Origin: Acidimicrobiaceae bacterium
Lineage (GTDB): Bacteria; Actinomycetota; Acidimicrobiia; Acidimicrobiales; Poriferisodalaceae
Length of the DNA: 64,000 bases
Assembly: GCA_002721305.1 (NCBI GenBank)
Contig: PBKA01000019.1
Location: forward strand, 78,602 to 142,601
Direction of reading: 5' to 3'
Part shown: piece after piece, positions 34,832 through 41,496 of the stretch
Layout: each line of letters opens with the position of its first letter
Position numbering within the stretch: position 1 is the stretch's first letter
Notes under the pieces: generated by a model
Database searches by the model: none
What the model saw: the letters and a program-made list of their open reading frames with translations, nothing else
Told to the model about the DNA's origin: nothing
Program-made: the position numbers and the translations under genes

Positions 34832-35409
34832 TGTTTACGGGATTGATCGAAGAGCTCGGCTCTTTCGTAAGCAACGACGGTGACCGTTACCGTTTTGAAG
34901 CAGAAACAGTGATTCAGGAAACGGAAATCGATGATTCCATAGCGGTCAACGGCTGCTGCCTGACCGTCGTCGCCCTCGGAGAGGGATGGTGGGAAGCCGA
35001 CGTGGTGTCTGAGACACTCAACCGCACTTCCCTCGGTCTGCTGCAACCCGGTGATCGAGTGAATCTTGAACGTGCCGTCAGATACAGCGATCGACTGGGC
35101 GGACACATGGTCCAAGGACATGTTGACGGCATTGGAACCGTTCTTGAACCTGGACCGGATTTACGGATCCAGATTCCCGAGAATCTGCAGCGTTATCTGG
35201 TGGAAAAAGGCTCAATCACAGTCGATGGCGTGAGCTTGACGTGTTTCGACACGAAGGATCAAGCGTTTTCAGTCGCGTTAATTCCCCATACCCTCGAAGT
35301 GACCACCCTTGGATCCTATGTAAAGGGCGATAGCGTAAATATAGAAGTAGATGTAGTTGCGAAGTATGTCGAACGGCTCTTGACGCCCCACACGGGAAAA
35401 GACTCGTGA
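34831..35409 (+). CDS. ribE: Riboflavin synthase alpha chain
   Basis: A 192-residue riboflavin synthase dismutating lumazine to riboflavin. It shows the tandem lumazine-binding repeats: MFTGLIEELG plus VNGCCLTVVALGEG, LGGHMVQGHVDGIG in the first half-second half junction, and VDGVSLTC in the second. ATG 34831 has AAGGAGA three bases before it and is preferred to TTG 34828. No lumazine synthase (ribH), which supplies its substrate, is in the window. Confidence 0.96.
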   Translation: MFTGLIEELGSFVSNDGDRYRFEAETVIQETEIDDSIAVNGCCLTVVALGEGWWEADVVSETLNRTSLGLLQPGDRVNLERAVRYSDRLGGHMVQGHVDGIGTVLEPGPDLRIQIPENLQRYLVEKGSITVDGVSLTCFDTKDQAFSVALIPHTLEVTTLGSYVKGDSVNIEVDVVAKYVERLLTPHTGKDS

Positions 35410-35433
35410 CCGGTGTCACCGAGGTTGATAGAG

Positions 35434-36699
35434 ATGCCTAAAACAAAATCTAGGAATCAAACATCAGGAGACCCCAACTCCCCGCTGGCTGCTGTTGAAG
35501 ACGCCATCGAAGCTATTGGTCGAGGCGAAATCGTTGTCGTGGTCGATGATGAAGATCGCGAGAATGAAGGCGACCTCATCATGGCCGCGGAGCACGCGAC
35601 ACCAGAAAGCATTGCGTTCTTCGTTCGCTACACATCTGGCGTTTTGTGTGCGCCGATGACCGGCGAGCGCCTAGACGACCTAGCACTACCCCTCATGGTG
35701 ACGGTCAACACCGAACCCATGCGTACCGCGTACACCATAACCGTTGACGCGGCAGAAGGAACCACTACGGGTATATCAGCTAGTGATCGCTCCAAAACAC
35801 TCAACCTGTTGGCCTTTGCAAATAGCGAGCCACATGATTTCGTTCGACCGGGTCACGTGCTCCCTCTTCGATATCGGCCAGGTGGGGTACTCAAACGAGC
35901 TGGTCACACAGAAGCAGCGGTCGATCTAGCGCGTTTAGCTGGATGTGAACCAGTGGGGGTTTTGGCCGAAGTCGTAAATGAAGACGGCTCCATGTCTCGT
36001 TTACCAGAGCTCACAACGTTCTGCGAAGAGCACGACTTATTGCTCATCTCGATAGCGGATCTGATTCGCTACAGAAGAGCAAACGAACGCTTAGTTGACC
36101 CCGTATCCCAAGCACGGATCCCGACAATATATGGGGACTTCACGGCACACGTGTTCCGGGATTTCGATGAAACCGAGCACCTAGCGCTTGTGTTTGGCCA
36201 AATCATGGGTTCAGAACCCGTGTTGGTGCGAGTCCACAGTGAATGCTTGACGGGAGACGTTCTGGCATCGATGCGCTGTGATTGTGGCACTCAATTACAT
36301 ACAGCCTTGGAAGCGATCTCAGAGGAGGGTGCAGGTGTTCTGGTCTACTTGCGTGGCCACGAGGGTCGCGGTATAGGCATAGGCCACAAAATGGCCGCCT
36401 ACCACCTGCAAGATGAAGGCCGCGACACCGTGGACGCGAATCTTGAACTGGGCCTGCCGGTCGACAGTCGCGAATATGGCATTGGGGCACAAATCCTTGT
36501 TGAGCTCGGAGTCACCAAAATGCGTCTCATGACCAACAACCCCGCCAAGATCGGTGGACTTGAGGGCTACGGGCTTGAAATCGTTGAAAGAGTTTCTACG
36601 CCCACTGGTGCCAATCCGGAAAATTTGGCATACCTCCGAACCAAAAATGTGCGGCTCGGTCACATGATTGAAGGCCTTGACGACTTAGCGGTGGACTGA
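35434..36699 (+). CDS. ribBA: RibBA: DHBP synthase / GTP cyclohydrolase II
   Basis: A 421-residue bifunctional enzyme making both riboflavin precursors. The N-terminal RibB domain has VVVDDEDRENEGDLIMAAE, TTGISASDRSKT and RYRPGGVLKRAGHTEAAVDL. The C-terminal RibA domain has HSECLTGDVLASMRCDCGTQL (zinc cysteines), YLRGHEGRGIGIGHK and DSREYGIGAQIL. ATG 35434 has GAGG nine bases upstream and is preferred to GTG 35413. It is followed by hisG, without the ribH and hisE genes that often intervene. Confidence 0.96.
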   Translation: MPKTKSRNQTSGDPNSPLAAVEDAIEAIGRGEIVVVVDDEDRENEGDLIMAAEHATPESIAFFVRYTSGVLCAPMTGERLDDLALPLMVTVNTEPMRTAYTITVDAAEGTTTGISASDRSKTLNLLAFANSEPHDFVRPGHVLPLRYRPGGVLKRAGHTEAAVDLARLAGCEPVGVLAEVVNEDGSMSRLPELTTFCEEHDLLLISIADLIRYRRANERLVDPVSQARIPTIYGDFTAHVFRDFDETEHLALVFGQIMGSEPVLVRVHSECLTGDVLASMRCDCGTQLHTALEAISEEGAGVLVYLRGHEGRGIGIGHKMAAYHLQDEGRDTVDANLELGLPVDSREYGIGAQILVELGVTKMRLMTNNPAKIGGLEGYGLEIVERVSTPTGANPENLAYLRTKNVRLGHMIEGLDDLAVD

Positions 36700-36783
36700 A
36701 CTTTCTGAAGTAACTGCCCATTCAAATCGGGAGCGGTCTGCGTGAATCGAGAAATTAACTACTGCTTCAGCTAATCCGACCGG

Positions 36784-36789
36784 TACCGT
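36784..36789 (+). promoter_or_regulatory. Putative -10 element (TACCGT) for hisG
   Basis: TACCGT ends seven bases before the hisG ATG, and no ribosome-binding site is visible. It suggests hisG has its own promoter and a leaderless message, in the 97-base ribBA-hisG gap. Confidence 0.42.
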
Positions 36790-36796
36790 CAACACC

Positions 36797-37672
36797 ATGC
36801 TGAAACTTGTGTTACCGAAGGGTTCCCTTGAAAAGGCGACGCTCCAGTTGTTCGAAGAGGCTGACCTCACTGTTCGTCGAAGCAGTGATGTTGATTATCG
36901 AGCGACGATAGACGACCCAAGAATCGCCGATGTACGCATTCTTCGGCCGCAAGAAATCCCCATGTACGTCGCGGATGGTTTATTTGACGTGGGCATAGCG
37001 GGCCGAGACTGGATCGAAGAAACCAGTAGTGACGTTGTCCCGCTAGGGGAACTCAAGTATTCCAAAGTGACAGCGGAGCCCGTCAAGATCGTGGTGGCGG
37101 TCCCCGCAGACAGTGAATACGAAAGTATTGCGGACCTACCCCAAGGTGTCCGAGTTTCAAGCGAATATCCAGAACTAACCAACCGCCATTTTGCTGCGGC
37201 GGGCATTGAAGCTGAAGTGATGCTCAGCTATGGAGCGACTGAGGCGAAGGCACCTGAGATCGTCGATGCTGTTGTCGACCTAACTGAGACCGGAAGCGCC
37301 TTGCGGGCGGCGGGACTCAAGATCATTGATGAAATCCTGACCAGCTACACCGAAATATTTGCGAACAACCAGACGTATGAGGATCCCGAGAAACGCAAAG
37401 CGATGGAGCAGATCAAAACCTTGCTAGATGGAGTGCTAGATGCCAGAGGTCGTGTCCTGATGAAGTTGAACGTAGGCGCCTCAGAACTCGATCAGGTGAT
37501 ACGTATGCTTCCGTCGATGAAGGCGCCGACCGTAAACGAATTGTGGGGTGGTGGTGGTTTCGCTGTCGAAACGGTTGTCAACAAAATCGACATTAATGTT
37601 TTAATTCCACAACTGCTCGACCTCGGCGCCACCGATGTGATCGAACTTCCTATTTCCAAGATCGTTCCGTAA
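36797..37672 (+). CDS. hisG: ATP phosphoribosyltransferase, long form
   Basis: A 291-residue HisG catalysing the first step of histidine synthesis. The catalytic part has LKLVLPKGSLEKATLQLFEEA, DVGIAGRDWIEE, RVSSEYPELTNRHFA, and the PRPP loop VVDLTETGSALRAAGL. The C-terminal ACT-like domain (LMKLNVGASELDQVIRMLPSMKAPTVNEL) marks the long, HisZ-independent, histidine-feedback-regulated form. No other his gene is adjacent. Confidence 0.97.
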   Translation: MLKLVLPKGSLEKATLQLFEEADLTVRRSSDVDYRATIDDPRIADVRILRPQEIPMYVADGLFDVGIAGRDWIEETSSDVVPLGELKYSKVTAEPVKIVVAVPADSEYESIADLPQGVRVSSEYPELTNRHFAAAGIEAEVMLSYGATEAKAPEIVDAVVDLTETGSALRAAGLKIIDEILTSYTEIFANNQTYEDPEKRKAMEQIKTLLDGVLDARGRVLMKLNVGASELDQVIRMLPSMKAPTVNELWGGGGFAVETVVNKIDINVLIPQLLDLGATDVIELPISKIVP

Positions 37673-37684
37673 AGCAGGACTCAG

Positions 37685-38092
37685 CTAGTTCTCATCTTCG
37701 GCTGTTTGGTTCTGTACCTCCACGAACGCAAGCCTGATTTGATGAAGAGCAGCGGACAATGTTTGGTGCTCTGGGAGCTGATCACCCAGTTGCTCAACCA
37801 AGATTCCCATAGCGTCGATAGGTAATCGGGCCTCATCCAGATTTGGAGGATCGACGCGGAGGTGAAGAGCCGCCAATTCGAACAGTCCGATGATGTGATT
37901 CGCGATGATCTGTGCAGCAGGCACAGAAAGTAACTGTTCTTGGGCTTCCCGAAGCTGTTGCTCCATAGCGGCAGCCGTCTCCGGATCGATTTCGGCGTCT
38001 CCTGGTCCTGAAACTGGGGGATTGCCAACATTGTTTGGGTCGTCGTTATTAGGAACTTCGTGCTCTCCCGAAGGAGTCCAAAAGCTACTCAC
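37685..38092 (-). CDS. DUF1844 family protein
   Basis: A 135-residue protein with an acidic, Asn/Pro-rich N-terminus and a helical C-terminal core (LSVPAAQIIANHIIGLFELAALHL, LDEARLPIDAMGILVEQLG, LSAALHQIRLAFVEV) that matches the DUF1844 family. Its function is unknown, but the family is regularly found beside infC in actinobacteria. Here it is divergent from infC. GTG 38092 has AGAGGA upstream. Confidence 0.8.
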   Translation of the reverse strand: MSSFWTPSGEHEVPNNDDPNNVGNPPVSGPGDAEIDPETAAAMEQQLREAQEQLLSVPAAQIIANHIIGLFELAALHLRVDPPNLDEARLPIDAMGILVEQLGDQLPEHQTLSAALHQIRLAFVEVQNQTAEDEN

Positions 38093-38138
38093 GGGTCCTC
38101 TTTCAAACTGGTGCAGCCCCCAAAGATGGGTCTGCTTG

Positions 38139-38167
38139 TTCGGAATGTGTGTTTACCCTGCTACCCT
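38139..38167 (+). promoter_or_regulatory. Putative promoter of the infC operon
   Basis: TTCGGA (38139-38144), a 17-base spacer and TACCCT (38162-38167) form a plausible -35/-10 pair. It would place the transcript start near 38174 and give infC a leader of about 200 bases, unlike the leaderless genes nearby. Confidence 0.4.
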
Positions 38168-38173
38168 ACGCCG

Positions 38174-38372
38174 TCAACAATAGATACAAGCGGGGTTTCG
38201 CCCCCACCGTTCCGCCGAGAGGCGCGATTCGGTCCCTGTCGGTTTGGCAAACGGTTTGACTGTTGTCGACACCGATATGCGAGGCGGACACCAAATGTGT
38301 CCGCTTTTCGTCGTTTGGCGAGAGGTGCCATCAACGGACTTGGAGAATGTCCTTGGTTAAGCGAGTAAGGCC
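38174..38372 (+). promoter_or_regulatory. Structured 5' leader of infC-rpmI-rplT
   Basis: The leader holds a series of potential hairpins: GGGG-TTTCG-CCCC; ACCG...CGCC-GAGA-GGCG...CGGT with a GAGA loop; GTTT-GGC-AAAC; an intrinsic terminator at 38284; TGGC...GCCA; and GGAC...GTCC just before infC. A terminator followed by further structure ahead of the operon suggests attenuation, as in L20- or IF3-controlled infC operons. I do not recognise it as a named Rfam family. A 21-codon ORF (38295-38360) ends 12 bases before the likely infC start. Confidence 0.5.
38284..38308 (+). terminator. Intrinsic terminator/attenuator in the infC leader
   Basis: GCGGACAC-CAAAT-GTGTCCGC followed directly by TTTT: a perfect 8-bp GC-rich stem with a U-tract. 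It lies about 65 bases before infC and downstream of the likely promoter, so it would stop transcription before the operon unless antiterminated. Confidence 0.7.
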
Positions 38373-38939
38373 ATAGCACGCCCAGACGAAGGCGACGCTC
38401 GGATCAATGAAGAGATTCGGGTGCGGGAGGTCCGACTAGTTGCCCCTGACGGCGAACAAATCGGTATCAAACCCTTGCCAGAAGCACTGAATATTGCACA
38501 AGAACTAGATCTTGACCTAGTGGAGGTTGCCCCAGACGCTAACCCTCCGGTATGTCGGATCATGGACTACGGCAAATTCAAGTACGAGTCGTCCCAAAGG
38601 GCTAAGGAGTCAAGGAAGAAAGCGAGCTCCATTTCCCTAAAGGAAATGAAGTACCGACCGAAGATTGGACAAGGAGACTTTGACACCAAGACGACCAAGG
38701 TAGAGAAGTTTCTCTCAAATGGTCACAAGGTCAAAATCACGATCATGTTCCGAGGAAGAGAAGTCTTCCACCCTGAGTTAGGTAGAGAAATCCTTGAACG
38801 AGTTGCAAAGACTGTGGAGACAGTCGGGAAAGTTGACCAATTTCCCAAACTAGATGGCCGTAACATGACCATGGTTCTGAGCCCCGATAAGACAGCGAAA
38901 CAGCGACGAAAGAAAACCGAAGAAGAGCCCAACTCCTAG
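38373..38939 (+). CDS. infC: Translation initiation factor IF-3, non-canonical ATA start
   Basis: IF-3 of about 188 residues. The family N-terminus ARINEEIRVREVRLVAPDGEQIG is encoded here, but the ORF-track GTG at 38421 would cut off RINEEIR. The frame is closed by TAA at 38358, and no ATG, GTG or TTG lies between; the candidates are ATA 38373, ATC 38403 and ATT 38415. ATA 38373 keeps the conserved start and has GAG/AAGG upstream. E. coli infC uses AUU for autoregulation by IF-3, so a rare start is expected. Other motifs: DLDLVEVAPDANPPVCRIMDYGK, KITIMFRGRE, DGRNMTMVL. Confidence 0.9.
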   Translation: MARPDEGDARINEEIRVREVRLVAPDGEQIGIKPLPEALNIAQELDLDLVEVAPDANPPVCRIMDYGKFKYESSQRAKESRKKASSISLKEMKYRPKIGQGDFDTKTTKVEKFLSNGHKVKITIMFRGREVFHPELGREILERVAKTVETVGKVDQFPKLDGRNMTMVLSPDKTAKQRRKKTEEEPNS

Positions 38940-39003
38940 GGAGCAGGCCACGGCCCCGGCATCTGATAATCAAACCCCTCGAATCCTTCGATAAGGAAAT
39001 GTT

Positions 39004-39198
39004 ATGCCCAAAATGAAGACACACAGTGGAGCCAAAAAGAGATTCAAAACAAGCGGTTCAGGCAAACTTGTCAGGCGCAAGCAGGGCAGAAACCATATCC
39101 TCGAGAAAAAGTCTGCAAAGAGGAAGCGCCGCTTGGCACTAGAAGGCGAAATCAGCAAAGCCGACTTGCCGCGCATCAACAAGATGTTGGGCAAGTAG
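39004..39198 (+). CDS. rpmI: Ribosomal protein bL35
   Basis: A 64-residue, strongly basic L35: [34 protein letters not shown] and KRKRRL are family signatures. AAGGAAA lies four bases before ATG. It follows infC and precedes rplT, the universal order for this ribosomal operon. Confidence 0.97.
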   Translation: MPKMKTHSGAKKRFKTSGSGKLVRRKQGRNHILEKKSAKRKRRLALEGEISKADLPRINKMLGK

Positions 39199-39222
39199 AA
39201 ACATTCTTAGAGGAGACTTCAA

Positions 39223-39585
39223 GTGGCACGTGTAAAGCGTTCGGTCGCAGGCAGAAAGAGCCGCAAAGCAACCCTTCAGAAAGCCAAGGGTTACTACGGC
39301 AACAAGAGTCGTTCCTATAGAGCGGCCAACGAACAAGTGATGCACAGCGGTAACTATGCGTTTAGGGACCGTCGAGCTCGCAAAGGCGAATTCCGTAGGC
39401 TCTGGATTCAGCGAATTAACGCTGCGGCCCGACAAAACGGAACCAGCTACAGCAAACTGGTTAACGGGCTGAACGCGGCGGGGGTTCAGGTTGATCGAAA
39501 GATCTTGTCCGACATGGCTGTCAACGACCCTGAGGCTTTCAGCAAGCTCGTAGAAAAAGCTGAATCAGCCCGACAAGCAAGCTGA
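39223..39585 (+). CDS. rplT: Ribosomal protein bL20
   Basis: A 120-residue L20 with [59 protein letters not shown] and the C-terminal [24 protein letters not shown] precedes GTG 39223. In many bacteria L20 represses this operon. Its stop overlaps the probable CTG start of the following methyltransferase gene. Confidence 0.97.
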   Translation: MARVKRSVAGRKSRKATLQKAKGYYGNKSRSYRAANEQVMHSGNYAFRDRRARKGEFRRLWIQRINAAARQNGTSYSKLVNGLNAAGVQVDRKILSDMAVNDPEAFSKLVEKAESARQAS

Positions 39586-40349
39586 CTCTTTCCCCGCATT
39601 CGCCAAAACTCAAGCGTCTTAGACGCCTGGTTAACGATCGTCGCTTCCGCGACAGTGAGCGTCTAGCGGTCGTAGAAGGACCGCGTGCCATACGAACTGC
39701 GTTCCAAATCGGCGCCGAGATTCAAGAGATTTTCTATGGCCCAGACCAACTCCCAGTTCTTCAGTCGTTCGAAGATTTTGACGGGCCGGCCCATGAGGTA
39801 GAAAAAGAGACGCTTGATCGAGTGGCTGATAGTGGAACCCCACAAGGGCTACTTGCTGTAGCTGCAATCAACGAGGCCGAAATCAAATCGATAGCAGAAC
39901 TTCGCCGAGTCGTTGTAGTCGACTCGGTGCAAGACCCAGGTAACTTGGGGGCAATCGTTCGCACGGCGGTGGCTGCAGAGTTCGACGCGATCGTTGTTTC
40001 GAAAGGAACGACAGACTTGTGGAGTCCGAAAGCGATACGGGCAAGCGCAGGTACTCTCTTTGCTCTGCAGTCCTCCCGAAATCTCGACCTTTCCTTCGGT
40101 CTAGACGCCCTGCTTGCTGCCGGCCATTTCGTAGTCGCGACTGACGCAAAAGGCGGCACGGATCTTGACTCACTTCGACTATCGGAGCGCATGACTCTAA
40201 TCCTGGGAAGCGAAGCCAGCGGGCTATCTGAATCAGTGGTGAGTCGTGCCCATGCCTTCGTCACCGTCCCCATGGGTTCATTCGTGGAATCCCTCAACGT
40301 CGCGGTTGCAGGCGGACTACTGATGTATCGAATGCAGTCCCGAAGGTAA
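39582..40349 (+). CDS. TrmH/SpoU-family RNA 2'-O-methyltransferase, probable CTG start
   Basis: A ~255-residue SPOUT methyltransferase. The ORF track starts at GTG 39822, which removes the N-terminal substrate-binding domain. The frame is open without a stop back to 39564 and encodes [21 protein letters not shown] and [14 protein letters not shown], the typical SpoU N-domain start. No ATG/GTG/TTG exists before 39822, so translation probably begins at CTG 39582, which overlaps the rplT stop as CTGA. The catalytic domain has [27 protein letters not shown] and [15 protein letters not shown]. Its target RNA is unknown; this rplT-trmH-pheS position is common. Confidence 0.88.
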   Translation: MTLSPHSPKLKRLRRLVNDRRFRDSERLAVVEGPRAIRTAFQIGAEIQEIFYGPDQLPVLQSFEDFDGPAHEVEKETLDRVADSGTPQGLLAVAAINEAEIKSIAELRRVVVVDSVQDPGNLGAIVRTAVAAEFDAIVVSKGTTDLWSPKAIRASAGTLFALQSSRNLDLSFGLDALLAAGHFVVATDAKGGTDLDSLRLSERMTLILGSEASGLSESVVSRAHAFVTVPMGSFVESLNVAVAGGLLMYRMQSRR

Positions 40350-40400
40350 GCCGTGTCGACTCATTCCGTTATTGACTTCTAGTAATCGCTCTCCTGGCCG

Positions 40401-40406
40401 TATCCT
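40401..40406 (+). promoter_or_regulatory. Putative -10 element (TATCCT) for pheST
   Basis: TATCCT is followed by seven bases and GTG 40414, without a ribosome-binding site. It favours GTG 40414 over TTG 40372 as the pheS start. Confidence 0.42.
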
Positions 40407-40413
40407 TCACAGT

Positions 40414-41484
40414 GTGAGTGTCTACGACCAAATTGCTGAAGCACAGGCTTCAGCGATAGGCGAAATCGAAAATACAGGCGATCTCGACAGCCTGAAAGCA
40501 ATAGAACCGGTGCTTTTTGGAAAGAAGTCGGCACTCAGCGGCCTCAAACGCTTAATGGGTGACGTCGACGTAGAAGAACGAGCGGATGTCGGGCAAGCTT
40601 TAAACGAAGCTCAACAGACAGTCCGAGAAGCCCATGCGGCGGCGAAAGAGAAGTTCGAGTTATCGAGTCGTAAGGCACAGTTAGAAAGTGAACGGCTGGA
40701 TCTCACAGAATCGCTGCAAACAAATAGCCGCGGCCACCTTCATCTGGTTACTCAAACCATGGAACGCCTCGAGGACGTTTTCGTCGGCATGGGCTTCACC
40801 GTCTCGGAAGGACCGCAAGCAGAGACGGACTGGTACAACTTCGAAGCTTTGAATCTTCCAGCAGCGCACCCAGCGAGGTCCATGTTCGACACCCTTTACC
40901 TGGATTTGGGTGAACGCACAGAAATTGGTGATGGTGAAGGGGGAGAAGCGACGAACATCTTGCTCCGCACTCACACTTCACCAGTACAAGTGCGGGTTAT
41001 GGAGTCGATAGCGCCGCCTATTTACACTGTTTGTCCCGGACGTGTGTTTCGACGAGACACGGCCGATGCAAGCCATATGCCGGTTTTTCATCAAATTGAA
41101 GGACTCGTTGTAGATCGTGGCATCAGCCTCTCCGATTTAGCGGGAACTTTGAACGAGTTCACAGCCGCTTACTTTGGCGGGGCAATCAGCAGCCGGCTGC
41201 GACCCTCTTACTTCCCCTTCACCGAACCAAGTGCCGAGTTCGACATCACTTGCGTGATATGTGAAGGTGATGGATGTCAAACATGTCAACGAACAGGCTG
41301 GATTGAGCTTGGCGGCTGCGGAATGGTGCATCCGAATGTCCTAGCCAACTGTGGAGTAGACAGCGAAGAATGGACTGGTTTCGCCTTCGGTTTCGGAATA
41401 GACCGATTGGCGCTGATGCGTTATGGGATCAAAGACCTAAGAGATATGTACACCAACGATGTCAGATTCCTTGGGCAGTTTTAG
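40414..41484 (+). CDS. pheS: Phenylalanyl-tRNA synthetase alpha subunit
   Basis: A 356-residue class II synthetase alpha chain. An N-terminal coiled coil (ADVGQALNEAQQTVREAHAAAKEKFE) precedes the catalytic core: VSEGPQAETDWYNFEALN, HPARSMFDTLYL, motif 2 VFRRDTADASHMPVFHQIEG, a cysteine-rich CVICEGDGCQTC insert usual for the family, CGMVHPNVL, and motif 3 FGIDRLALMRYG. The ORF-track TTG at 40372 gives 14 extra unconserved residues; GTG 40414 gives the usual beginning. Confidence 0.96.
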   Translation: MSVYDQIAEAQASAIGEIENTGDLDSLKAIEPVLFGKKSALSGLKRLMGDVDVEERADVGQALNEAQQTVREAHAAAKEKFELSSRKAQLESERLDLTESLQTNSRGHLHLVTQTMERLEDVFVGMGFTVSEGPQAETDWYNFEALNLPAAHPARSMFDTLYLDLGERTEIGDGEGGEATNILLRTHTSPVQVRVMESIAPPIYTVCPGRVFRRDTADASHMPVFHQIEGLVVDRGISLSDLAGTLNEFTAAYFGGAISSRLRPSYFPFTEPSAEFDITCVICEGDGCQTCQRTGWIELGGCGMVHPNVLANCGVDSEEWTGFAFGFGIDRLALMRYGIKDLRDMYTNDVRFLGQF

Positions 41485-41496
41485 GCAGGCATTGAA

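Noticed and set aside
40350-40413. T-box or phe-leader attenuator before pheS
   Set aside because: Too short, with no AGGGTGG-type T-box sequence, no run of Phe codons and no terminator hairpin.
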